A stretch of 64,000 bases of DNA from Antedon bifida (Eukaryota; Echinodermata; Crinoidea; Comatulida; Antedonidae). The notes beneath the pieces are model-generated. The model was not told where the DNA came from. It did no database searches and saw only the letters and a list, made by a program, of their open reading frames with translations. The stretch is taken from positions 34,167,001 through 34,231,000 of the forward strand of contig OY727095.1 of assembly GCA_963402885.1 (NCBI GenBank). Reading direction: 5' to 3'. The position numbers and the translations under genes are program-made. Positions 55,801-64,000 of the stretch are shown here, one piece after another. Position 1 is the stretch's first letter; each line of letters starts with the position of its first letter.

Positions 55801-57894
55801 TGATGAAGGGCTAGTGTTGCACTGATGAAGGGCTAGTGTTGCATTGATGAAGGGCTAGTGTTGCACTGATGAAGGGCTATTGTTGCCCGGAAGCTCTGCT
55901 AATCTGGCTGTTTTACTTTATCGTTTTGATTTAGCTTTTTGCTTATTTTATTTTGTATCTCCTTTGAAATCCAGCCACCGATACCCACAACATTGTCATT
56001 TTTTCAGTAATTTGCCTTTGGATTTATATATACAGTATACACAGTATTCTGATTTATGTGTTCTTCATAATATTTATATACTGTTAACTTTGGTGTCTCA
56101 TAGTTATATTTCACTTCACCAATTATGTAGCATAAAATAAAGGTTATGTAATTTTGATTTATTGCATAGATATGGTAATCTTATGCCATCTGGTTACGTT
56201 GCCTATCGTGAAATCATCTCCACCCCAGTTACCTTCTCATCTCGTTACCATGACGTTCCTGGAGTGTCATGGTGGGTTCCATTTCAAGAGGAGGAGGAGG
56301 AGGAGGAGGAGGAGATCGACATTGACCTTGAAGATGAGACTTTGATTGAAGGAGTAAATGGAGGTGGAGAAGAAATGGCAATTATCACAAATGAGGAAGA
56401 TCACACTTTTATTGAGGATAGTATGGATTTGATGGGAGGAGGAGGAGACAGAATGGTACCAAAAAATGATGGTGGTATGAAACGCTCACAACCTAAGATG
56501 ATTTCAGATAGCACTTGTGATTCGTCGTCTTATTTGGATTCCAGAATTGAAATACAACCAATGAAATCAGTTGATGATAACACTGATTTGAATCAACCAA
56601 TCAGACATCTTGATGAGAGCCCTTCATTATATTATGAAGTAGTAGTGACAGCAGATTCACCAAAGTAAGTCTAGGGAGATGGGTGGGACCAGATGGGCGG
56701 TGGTGAGAAATTAAATGTGATTCAGACATTCTTAACAAAGAGTTTATATATTGATTGGCTAGAGGGTTGACTCCAATGTTAGCGCAGTTAAAAAGTGATT
56801 CTTCATGGAGAAGTAACCAATAATATGTCGCCTTGAATCAACCATTTCAATACACCAGTCACACCTCCTACGCAATCACGCAGTACTACGTCTGTGTTGA
56901 GAAAGCAAGAACATATTCTATAGATCATTGTATGCAAAATTGCTAGAAATTTACCAAGAAATTATTCATTTTATTGTGAATTAGTTTTATAAAATTTTTC
57001 TGTGCTCCCAGTCAGGGGTCCACCCACTAGCCAATCTATATATAAACTCTTTTTTTTACAATTTGTTTCTCTTTTTAAGATCGGTTGCTGTTGGATACAG
57101 TAGTATTGAGGGCACTGATCAAGTTTGTGGTATCTACAGTTTTGATGGTAGTCTCCAGTTACCAGATGGTACTAACATTCAGGTATTACAGCCTTCATTT
57201 AAGATATTTTCTTCACCCTACCAAGAAACAGTGCTAGGTTTTCGGTGATGAAATATTTACAATTTATTTTTTTTATATTCTAGTTTGGATGTAATGATAA
57301 TACAACTATTGGATGTGGTTTACAGCTTCCTGCCGGCACAATATTCTTTACCGTCAACGGACATTCAATAAGTAAGATTTAATTAAATTTTAAATAATTG
57401 TTATCAGCTGGGCAGAATGAGTATTTTCTCTCCTGCATGTGTTCTGTGTGGAAACCGCCGATTGTTTGAACGTTACCAAAGCTCAGTGTTTTGAGGGGTG
57501 TGGCGTTGGGACTTCCCTGACAAATGAGACAGTAAGATCAATGTGCATAGGCCTGTAATATGCCTATAGACATACAGTATTACACTAGTATTCACCGATT
57601 GTGATCAATAAAAGTTATACATAAACATCATAAGATGAAAATGTTTTTTTATATATATGTTTATAAAATATGTATTAATTACATTAATAATTGTTTTGAT
57701 TTTCAGATAAATTGTTCTTCTTTTCTAATGAAGAAGTTGGTGCGTCACCAATTGTTCCAATCACGGACACCCAGTTGTTAGACTTCAATTTTGGCAATAG
57801 GGTGTTCTTGTACAGTCCAGCAAACTCGCTGGAACAGAGACTATCAATGGCTGCACTTCTGCATGATTTTCAGCAAGGCAAAATAGAGTCCTGA
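40850..57894 (+). CDS. Large ARM-repeat protein with N-terminal membrane segment and two SPRY domains
   Basis: 29 coding exons sum to 4416 nt (1471 aa): 40850-40997, 42941-43036, 43630-43725, 44478-44654, 45328-45459, 45618-45755, 46277-46414, 46719-46850, 47511-47636, 47959-48096, 48516-48641, 49067-49195, 49467-49555, 49915-50101, 50446-50634, 51092-51284, 51687-51787, 52154-52316, 52746-52924, 53281-53463, 53737-53837, 54072-54290, 54740-54812, 55016-55101, 55456-55658, 56170-56664, 57080-57182, 57284-57371, 57707-57894. Residues 9-29 form one hydrophobic helix followed by basic residues, suggesting a membrane anchor. Residues about 80-525 are armadillo-type helices, one unit per phase-1 exon. 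SPRY 1 is near 1054-1190 (GWYFEVELYSSGIVQIGWAT, GIGDDTESYAFDG), SPRY 2 near 1346-1415 (VAVGYSS, TIGCGLQLPAGTIFFTVNG), with an acidic linker between. I do not recognise an ortholog; SPRY 1 resembles that of RSPRY1. A scaffold or ubiquitin-ligase adaptor role is inference. AATAAA near 57940. Confidence 0.88.
41000..41200. repeat. TAGGCCTA-rich tract in intron 1 of the ARM/SPRY gene
   Basis: Starts within about 10 bp of the exon 1 donor: GGCTAGGCCTAGGCTAC, TAGGCCTAGTCATAGTAGGC, CTAGTAGTACGCC and so on. Confidence 0.75.
41376..42584. mobile_element. Second Helentron-like element
   Basis: The 5' hairpin is GGTTATCCGC-actt-GGCGGATAACC (41378-41402). Its arm GCGGATAACC returns near the 3' end (42543-42552), followed by a terminal hairpin ACTCGTC-cgtagt-GACGAGT and the end CTAG (42581-42584). 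The interior shares GTGACGTCATC-ATGGCCACT-GAAT and TCATCACATTTAATAGAGCG with the 30.7-kb element. It is rich in ACGCGCGCACGCGCG-type sequence. It lies in intron 1 of the ARM/SPRY gene. Confidence 0.72.
42585..42940. other. Intron 1 remainder, nothing recognised
   Basis: AT-rich intron sequence between the Helentron-like element and exon 2 of the ARM/SPRY gene. Confidence 0.4.
44845..44920. repeat. Small inverted repeat in an intron
   Basis: GTAAAAAGGCTACT and AGTAGCCTTTTTAAG flank about 45 bp. It lies in intron 4 of the ARM/SPRY gene. Confidence 0.6.
45038..45290. repeat. Tandem duplication, about 129-bp unit
   Basis: AAGAAGTAAGTTTGGTCTCA onward is repeated once from about 45167 with a few substitutions and a small deletion; both copies include ACATGGCCAAATGA-like ends. 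Confidence 0.85.
45548..45597 (-). repeat. SINE tail fragment
   Basis: On the minus strand, CTTAGAAACATTGTATTAGG then TGCTATATAACACTACC, followed by ATT repeats: the same tail type as near 54.88 and 58.38 kb. Confidence 0.5.
47121..47336. repeat. MITE family T with internal 20-bp expansion
   Basis: Starts GCTCTGTCTACACTATCAAA and ends AATAGTTTGATAGTGTAGAG. The unit ATATCACTACCATATTTGGG (followed by C) is tandemly repeated five times in the centre. Confidence 0.85.
47703..47865. repeat. Palindromic element related to the one at 60.9 kb, degraded
   Basis: AGTCAACTCTCCCAATAGCA at the left, CCAGCCCAAGTGTGTGTCTG then GTATTGTTAACTA at the right; this matches the TCTCCCAATACCAGAC-ended element at 60922-61084. 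Confidence 0.5.
49232..49362 (-). repeat. MITE family T
   Basis: GGATGTGCCCAAATGTGGTA, AAATATGGTAGTGATATGAC, ATGTCCATTTATGGGCACAT and the terminus ATAGTGTAGGCAGAGCTTTA. The left end is truncated. Confidence 0.8.
50103..50250 (+). repeat. MITE family T abutting a splice donor
   Basis: The terminus TAAAGCTCTGTCTACACTAT begins one base into the intron after exon 14, so its first bases are part of the donor GTAAAG. The right end is truncated after TTTTTGTCAAACTAGTT. Confidence 0.8.
51416..51581. repeat. MITE family T, complete copy
   Basis: TCTGTCTACACTATCAAACT at the left and AGTTTGATAGTGTAGACAGA then GCTTTA at the right, with GATGTGCCCAAATATGGTAG and CATATATGGGCACATCACAT inside. Confidence 0.88.
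51985..52065. repeat. Perfect 26-bp hairpin plus a third alternating copy
   Basis: Arms 51985-52010 (ATGATGTTTGTCCAACCATA then GAGATA) and 52015-52040 are exact complements around a 4-bp loop. The sequence then continues AGAGATATTATTATCTCTAT followed by GGTCCAAC, another turn of the same motif. A related CCATAGAGATAATTATTATA lies at about 51311. Intron 17 of the ARM/SPRY gene. Confidence 0.9.
52437..52645 (-). repeat. SINE fragment (tRNA-Ser/Leu family)
   Basis: Contains, in plus-strand reading, ACCAGGGTAACCCCTACTCT, GGGTTCTTTAATGTCCACAG, GAGAAGACTTGTTCCACCAC and a decayed tRNA-like head near 52625. It is collinear with the SINE at 9.2-9.56 kb. Confidence 0.7.
54814..54868 (+). repeat. MITE family T fragment forming a splice donor
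   Basis: TAAGGCTCTGTCTACACTAT starts one base after the exon 23 boundary, giving the donor GTAAGG. After GTGTGATGTGCC the element stops and a SINE tail follows. Confidence 0.8.
54869..54945 (+). repeat. SINE tail with ATT repeats
   Basis: TTCAGCGCTTAGAGGTTTCA, then TTAGGCGCTATATAAATCCA and GGATATTATTATTGTTATTA, a typical 3' tail of the SINEs in this window. Confidence 0.6.
55780..55900 (+). repeat. 22-bp tandem repeat with hammerhead-like motif
   Basis: Five units of GCACTGATGAAGGGCTAGTG followed by TT. The last unit continues GAAGGGCTATTGTTGCCCGG then AAGCTCTGCTAA. CTGATGA (55866-55872), a GGGC/GCCC stem and GGAAG resemble a hammerhead core, though GGAA replaces GAAA. The element is related to the minus-strand motif at 11.02-11.06 kb. 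Confidence 0.7.
56289..56314 (+). repeat. GAG trinucleotide run encoding poly-Glu
   Basis: A pure GAG run of 8-9 codons in exon 26 of the ARM/SPRY gene encodes the acidic stretch between the two SPRY domains. Confidence 0.9.
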
Positions 57895-59103
57895 CAAATG
57901 GAAAAACAACAATAGGATTTATAAGAACTAAAAATTGCAATAAAAATAAAAATGTTTAATTTAAGGAATAATTTAGGAATATGAAAAATGAAATTGTCCT
58001 TTCAATGAATGACAATATACCAATGCAATCATCAATCCATTTAAGTAGATCTAATGGCTAAAGCACTTTCTACACTATCAAACTTTATGTGACAACAAAA
58101 ATTTGATGTGCCCATATATGGACATGATGATGCCATATTACTACCATATTTGGGCATATCACTACCATATTTAACGCATTACACGTTTGTTGTCAAACTA
58201 GTTTGATAGTGTGCTTGAAGCGTGCAATAGACCTGGTTATGCAACCCCAATTCTGTGTGTTTTTGAAGTGTGTGTGAATCGCAGCTGTCTTCCGATAAAA
58301 TAACATTCCTTACTCAAGACTTTTGTTAAAATTCCAGTTGTATATATTTGTTGGTATTTATGTTAATAAAATTATTATATTGGTAGTCTTATAGTGCCTA
58401 ATACAATTTTTCTAAGCACAAAAATTATCTATTAAATATCCTAAGAAAGAAAAAAAAAAGGAGCAGAGGAACCATTTACATCACTTGTTCTCCAGCACTT
58501 TTAAGCTCCCATATGAGAGCTTGCTGGGACAGAATTCACAGGAGCATCTGTCTATTGTATCCTACCAAAATAAGAAGTAAACAGATGTTTCTAAAGACTT
58601 TTTTAAAATGCTGCAATGTAGTTAAATCAGTGGCGTAATGGTTATGAGCACAATCATGGCCTGGAGCTTACTGTAAAGCAGTACAAATACAGAAGAAAAA
58701 GTTTAGCTAAAAGCATACGTCGAAAACATCGAAAGAAAAGGACTTTTTAACATAAAAAATCAAAAACAAAAACACAATACAGTACAAACAATAAGTTTTT
58801 TATGGATGCCATTATTTATAATCACATAAAACAAAATTAAAAACATTTTAAATTTAGAAAAAGTAAAACTGTTAATAGTAATACTGCACTAGGCCTATAT
58901 AATAATAATACAGATTATTTAAATAAAGGTTATCAAAAGCACTATACCCCATCAAATTTACAATAGCACCCTTTCATAATGCGCATGCGTACAAATTCCA
59001 CACTTTCTACTTCCACACTCGTACACCACCACAAGCTTTCTTCATTTCGTACGGTTGTTGTGGTGTGTGGTGTAGATAGCGGAGGAGGCCTACTTTCGGG
59101 AAA
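57895..59103. promoter_or_regulatory. Spacer between ARM/SPRY and PWWP2, with MITE and PWWP2 promoter
   Basis: Contains the ARM/SPRY 3' end (AATAAA near 57940), a family-T MITE (58062-58213), a SINE tail-like piece (about 58378-58425) and, from about 58975 to 59103, a more GC-rich stretch with GCGCATGCG that is the likely PWWP2 promoter/5'-UTR. The segment AGTGGCGTAATGGTTATGAG at about 58629 looks tRNA A-box-like but has no partner. Confidence 0.5.
58062..58213. repeat. MITE family T
   Basis: Starts AAGCACTTTCTACACTATCA and ends AAACTAGTTTGATAGTGTGC; interior GATGTGCCCATATATGGACA. Confidence 0.85.
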
Positions 59104-60881
59104 ATGGCCACCGAAGACAGTAAACAAGCTCCACAAAAAGGCACAGTATATCTTGCAGAAGTTGAAGATTCATTAAATGATGTTCTTGTTGTGTGCCTGA
59201 GGCATGGAGATCGAGTATTTCGGGGTGTTTTGATCGATGCACTGAAAAGGTATTCAAAAAAGTTAATTTGTTTTTTTTGGTGTCATTCTGTTATGAGTGT
59301 GTAGGCCTAGCTGAGCTATATAGATAGTACATCAGTAGAAGGCTAGCCTAGTTAGCCTGCTAGTAGTGCTCGCCTCCCTGTCTAGAGTGTGGCCTATGGT
59401 ATTGGTAGGCCTAGCTTTGTTTGGTAAGACTAAGTGTGAAATGAATGAAAATCCAGAATTGATTGATTATATTATTATGTGATTTTGTATATATATTCTA
59501 ATAATTATATTCCTTTTGACGTCCCAGCAGTGGTCCGATTGGAGTGACTCCACCAATTACAGCACCAGTCAATCCAGCTACTCAAAGTGATGAAGAGAAG
59601 TCGATGACATCGGCTCTGGAATCCAGCGTACCAAAAGCCACTGAGGGTCACACAACTTTAGCCTACAGACAAACGTACCATCAGAACTTGCCTCTTCCAC
59701 CTCCAAGACCTCTTTTAATGTCTCCCAAACGAAATTGCAGCAGCGATCCGAAACAACGAATGAGTACAAGAACGCGACCTTTTAGGTTACGTCCAAGAAA
59801 CATTTTGTGTAGTCGCTGTAAACATAGTTTGAAAGACATTCCAAGTCCAATGAAACTTGTAAAACCTATGAAACGCAAGACCGATAATGACTTTACTGCA
59901 AATAAAAAGAAGAAAAGCGACTCTATAGAGACGCATACAATATGTAACGAAAAACAAGTAATAAAAATATCATATGCAGCACCAAAGAAAGAGAAAAAGG
60001 ACATTATTGTAAGCCTTCCACTAAGTCAATTTGTAAAAACATCAAAGCAAAATAAATTAGAACGAGCAAAAACTGTTTTAAAAAAAGCGAAGTCAAAAGC
60101 AAATGAGAAAACCACAAAACTAAAACCGAATAACAAGCAAAACATTTGTGGCGTTAATAAATTGGCAAAGAGTAAAAATATTGGTAAAGTTGTAAAACGA
60201 AATGGGTTAATAAAAGACGTTTGTAAGAAATCAACGAAAAAGGAAATCGTGTCAACAAAATTGACAGGTAAAAACTCAATTTCAGATGAAACTTCAAAGA
60301 AACCGGTTGAAAATAGAACTCCGAAAACTGCTCCAAAGAAAATGAACGGAAATGGAAGTACGAACTTAAAATTAAATGGCAAAATAATTGCACAAAATGT
60401 TAATGTTTATGATTTCGATTCTGATGATTCTGAATCAGATGTAGAAGAAATCGAAATTGATTCAGATAAATCGGACGGAAAGACTCCATCACGCGTCAAA
60501 GTCAACGTTCATAAAAAGAATATCACGCGGGTTGTGTTGGGTGACGGACGTATAATGTGTATAGGTGATGTCATATGGGGAAAGATTATCGGGTTCCCAT
60601 GGTGGCCAGGACGAGTTGTCAGAATGAACGTAAGCCGCCAAGACAACGGGACGGTCGTCAACCAAGAAGCGCTAATCAAGTGGTTTGCGGCCAACACGAT
60701 ATCGTACATCAACGTCGAAAAACTGTTTCCTTTTCTTCAATATTACAAGTCTAGGTTCGATAAGAAAAGACGAGGCGTTTACAAAGAAGCAGTGAAGATG
60801 GCAAACACAGAGGCACTTGCTTTGACACCTGAAGTACGAGCTCTTAACACCATGTTTGAAACGTCTGCTCTGCAACCGTGA
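59104..60881 (+). CDS. PWWP2: PWWP2-type chromatin protein (PWWP2A/B ortholog)
   Basis: Two coding exons, 59104-59249 and 59531-60881 (1497 nt, 498 aa); using the alternative acceptor at 59528 adds one Ser. The N-terminus (LNDVLVVCLRHGDRVFRGVL, IDALK, SGPIGVTPP) matches the conserved N-terminal block of PWWP2A/B. Next come FRLRPRNILCSRCKHS (about 140) and VIKISYAAPKKEK, both diagnostic of the family, then a long Lys-rich disordered region and an acidic patch (DFDSDDSESDVEEIEIDSD). The C-terminal PWWP domain (about 385-495) has GDVIWGKIIGFPWWPGRVV and LFPFLQYYKSRFDKKRRG. In vertebrates PWWP2A/B bind H2A.Z nucleosomes, H3K36me3 and DNA and recruit a NuRD-like deacetylase complex (family knowledge). 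A single such gene is expected in an invertebrate. Confidence 0.95.
59300..59415. repeat. TAGGCCTA-rich tract in PWWP2 intron 1
   Basis: GTAGGCCTAGCTGAGC, GGCTAGCCTAGTTAGCCTGC and GGTAGGCCTAGC lie within 60-160 bp of the exon 1 donor. Confidence 0.7.
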
Positions 60882-60921
60882 TCTTAGGTTTGTATGTTTA
60901 CACTGTTCAATGAATTGAATA

Positions 60922-61084
60922 TACAGTAAACTCTCCCAATACCAGACACCTTTGGGCTGGCCTAATTTGTCTGGTTTTCTGGAAAGTCTGGTATTCGCAA
61001 TGCGTTTCTAATGGTATAAATGAATTTTGGTTTTTGGAGAGTTTCTGGTTTTCAGAGAGTCCAGTATTAGGAGAGTTGACTGTA
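60922..61084. mobile_element. Palindromic MITE (CTCTCCCAATACCAGAC ends)
   Basis: TACAGTAAACTCTCCCAATA then CCAGAC at the left and GTCCAGTATTAGGAGAGTTG then ACTGTA at the right are imperfect inverted repeats; the middle contains TCTGGTTTTCTGGAAAGTCT. It lies in the PWWP2 3'-UTR or just beyond. Confidence 0.7.
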
Positions 61085-63678
61085 TTAACCTCTTTCGATG
61101 CCATAATAATTTTTTTTACAAACATCATATTTTAGTCAAATGTTTACTTTGTACCATTACAGTAGGTTCCTCATGATAAATGCTATTATTATTATAAGTT
61201 ATGTTATTTTATTGTGCACATGACGTGACATTGGGATGTGTTCCCTCGATGCTCGATCCCTCTGCAATTTTTTTTTAGCAGAATCTAAGTCCAGACAAGA
61301 GCCAATGACATGCATATGCCCTTTGTCATTGCAGATCGAACGCTCCCTATTCTACAGCATGTAATTAATTTTTACCGATAATGTCTTTTTCAATAACTTT
61401 TATTTTTTATAGATCATTTTAATCACATGTTCATACTGTATTTTTCAGGTCTTTTCGTGAAAATTAAATTTGAAACTTGCAGTCGATGTATTGTTTCAAA
61501 CAACCAATGGCATACTGTATTATTTGTACATTTTTATTAATCAATCATAGAATTCTTCTCTTAGTTAACGGCGCTTCAGTTGTGCATTTAAATAAATCAA
61601 ATTATATTATCTTTTTTTCACAGGTCATTACTATAGAATGAGAGTTAATTATTTTTTTATAAGATTTAGTTTAGATATAACAATATCATCCAGGAATTGT
61701 GAAACTTGTTTTAGCATTCAGTATAACAGATTGAAAATTGTTGGACAAGTTGACTGTGCATTCATATTATTCACTTTTTATTTATCTTCTGATGTTTGGA
61801 TGAGCTTAACAATTTAGTAAGTAGTTGTTTTTTCTTATTGAGTACCTCCCATCAACCAATTAATTGTTAAAATCACTATAGCAACAAGAAATTTGAAATT
61901 TTCCTAAAAAAGAAAAGGAACAAACCCACTTTCAAGCTTATTTTTAAGCAACAGAACTTAATTTTTCATCTAATTTTTTACTACAGTACAAAGTTTCAAG
62001 TAATATGTACTGGATGTAAATGGAATTCCCTCATGTCTGCTATGGTTGTTGACCCTTTTTGGTATTTTGTCTCCGCACAAAAAGATAAATTATGATAAGA
62101 ACAGATAAGAATTATACAAACAGTTTTTAAAAACATCGTTTGGGATTTTATTTACTTGGTCTGTAGGAATATTATAATTATGAAAACAATTGTTTAAAAT
62201 GTAATTGGTTATTTTGCCAAAATTGTTGTTGGGAATTCTAGTCATATAATAAAAATATTGTTATTCAATTTTCAGGAAAGAAACTGAGATGAGAATTTTG
62301 AGAGAGCCAAGAAATACAAGGTAGGCTTCATAGCTATTGTAACCATAATCAACGTATGTCTGTAATAATGCCATTGATTTTAAGGATTTGTCTAAACATG
62401 ATTTTGTAATAGTGTAAATAGGTGACGGGGTGGTCGTCATTTTTAGCGGTTGGTTAACGTAATAAAGGCTGTATTTTAGCTTTTGACTCACAGAATGTAG
62501 ACTTCCCCTCCTAATTCAGTAATAATATGATCATAGTTTTATAGCATTTGAAAAATTTTCTTAATTGCTATTAATCTTGTTACTCTATAAACCCGATTTA
62601 AAAAAGAAATAAAATACAGAATGTCTAGCTTTGTAGGAAAATTAAATCTTTTTCTGCAACATATTACCATACTATCTTGGCTGTTTGCCAAGAGTTAGTC
62701 TCTGCGATCCATCCTTTTCGTGGTTATGTGGTGTGCTTGCATTTCCTGCTGCAGTAGAGTAGAATCCAATGCATTACACATCAAGCTACTGTAACATAGT
62801 ATATAATATGAATATTAATGGTCAACTTTTATTGGTTTATTTGACCTAAAGGTATAAAATATCTACAAATCAAATTAAACTGAATGGTACAGTTGGCATA
62901 GCATTTAACAAATTCCCAAAGGGTACGTTTATAGATTTTCCAACTATATAACCTATCTTTTCATATAGAATTCAGTATCCTATTTTTAGCTGTATTGAAT
63001 TTTGTTGAGAAAAAAAAATCCAAATAATATGTCTGTGACCTGATCATCATTCATCGTGTGTGTTCAATGTGAACTTGATCAACTTGAGTCAATGTTTTCT
63101 TTGTTCATTTTTTAGTTTCTTTTTAGTTAGTAAATTCAGTGTTGTGGAATATAATAACATATTATATCCTTGCTAGAATGTTCTATACATACTTGGATCC
63201 ATCCTCATGATTGAGTGGTGCAACTAATGTTGTGTAGTTAAAGATGTGCCCTCTTATGACAATGTTCTCTCCATTCTATTCTTTATTTGTAAACTTGTTT
63301 GAAACACATTTTGGTTAGACATTTTGAGTACATTAAATGTCTATTTTGGTAAATTTCATCCACATAAACTGTGAGCAATTCTAGTTGAATATTTTATTAA
63401 TCTCTTATCAACCCAAACCCTGATTTAATTAAGATTTCTCTATGTATTGATTAATCACAACTTTAGAAGGTGAAATTCTAATAATAAGGAAAAATAATTT
63501 AACAGTGACTGCAAAGTATTTGTATTTAGGCATGATTTTTAGTGCAATTCAAGTGAGAACAAAAACCAATGGCTGTGAGTAAATTTGTGTATAACACTTG
63601 GGTTATTTGATTTTAGATATTAGTTGTACTTGATTCCTAAAATCTTAAAAAAACTTTAAAGTTTGGCGATAGACTTTA
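61085..63678. other. PWWP2 downstream region, no gene recognised
   Basis: AT-rich sequence with no convincing exon on either strand. It may include a long PWWP2 3'-UTR; an AATAAA-type signal is near 61590. Confidence 0.4.
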
Positions 63679-63749
63679 TGACCCCAACATGATTTGAACA
63701 TGCACTTTCTGATCTGGAGACAGACGCGCTACCATTGCGGCATAGACAC
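63679..63749 (-). pseudogene. tRNA-Trp(CCA)-like sequence, decayed
   Basis: The minus strand reads GCAATGGTAGCGCG, TCTGTCTCCAGATCAGA and GTTCAAATCATG then TTGGGGTCA, matching tRNA-Trp with anticodon CCA. The 5' acceptor strand (GTGTCTA) no longer pairs with TGGGGTC, one D-stem base has changed, and the anticodon stem has a T-T mismatch, so it is probably a pseudogene or a SINE head. Confidence 0.7.
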
Positions 63750-64000
63750 GGTTTCGTCCAGATCAAACTTGAACTTTTCATTCATCGGCTTTTCTTGTGG
63801 TATTCAGTAATGTCTAATTCTTCTAGATTCACTGTAACTCATCTCCAAGACTCGCATGTATTCAATTTTAATCATTGCTTTGAAAAGAAAACCCCACATA
63901 TTTAACAACTGTAGTGTACGTATGGTATATATCATTTCATCATTTTAGAGATAAATTGTGACTAACAAAAATGTCAATAATAATAACAGCCCTGTGCTTA

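Noticed and set aside
58625..58680. tRNA-like segment with GTGGCGTAATGGTTATGAGC
   Set aside because: A-box resemblance only; no B box at the right distance and no cloverleaf.
62261..62491. Minus-strand 76-codon frame
   Set aside because: No family resemblance, AT-rich, no splice or promoter support.

Overview
The window is animal nuclear DNA: intron-rich genes with GT-AG introns, AT-rich non-coding sequence and many short dispersed repeats. The gene set (SLC5A7, TATDN1, MFSD10, PWWP2, a DED-NACHT-LRR receptor) and the many TAGGCCTA tracts suggest a marine invertebrate deuterostome, most likely an echinoderm. The species cannot be fixed from sequence alone.

Layout. 1-3.8 kb: 5' half of an MFSD10-type transporter on the minus strand, truncated by the window edge, with a nested transposon/foldback structure in an intron. 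3.8-5.0 kb: shared promoter region, divergent to TATDN1 (5.0-11.0 kb, plus, 13 exons, 304 aa, complete). 11-14.4 kb: hammerhead-like and Penelope-like remnants, an 88-bp polypurine minisatellite and a DNA transposon filled with 18-bp repeats. 14.5-23.8 kb: two tandem high-affinity choline transporter genes (SLC5A7) with identical 8-exon structures (516 and 526 aa). 21.6-24.9 kb: a cluster of palindromic CCAAT-containing elements. 25-28 kb: AACGTT tandem repeats and a broken LINE endonuclease. 28.6-37.7 kb: an NLR-type receptor gene (DED, NACHT, then about twenty 59-residue LRR units with variable cassettes), with lesions in its 3' part. 39-40.7 kb: MITEs and a 152-bp tandem repeat. 40.9-57.9 kb: a 29-exon gene for a 1471-aa protein (N-terminal membrane segment, ARM repeats encoded one per exon, two SPRY domains). 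59.1-60.9 kb: PWWP2 chromatin protein, 2 exons. 61-64 kb: no gene seen, only a decayed tRNA-Trp-like sequence.

Coding exons were assembled by hand from splice signals and family similarity. In all five complete models the exon lengths sum to a multiple of three, which supports the joins. The genes do not form a pathway; the main functional themes are cholinergic supply (two SLC5A7 copies) and innate immunity (the NLR). The most unusual items are the near-identical, cassette-variable LRR array, two Helentron-like elements (one inside the NLR gene), the interleaved A-B-A'-B' palindrome after SLC5A7 copy 2, MITEs whose ends form splice donors, and TAGGCCTA islands just after first exons.
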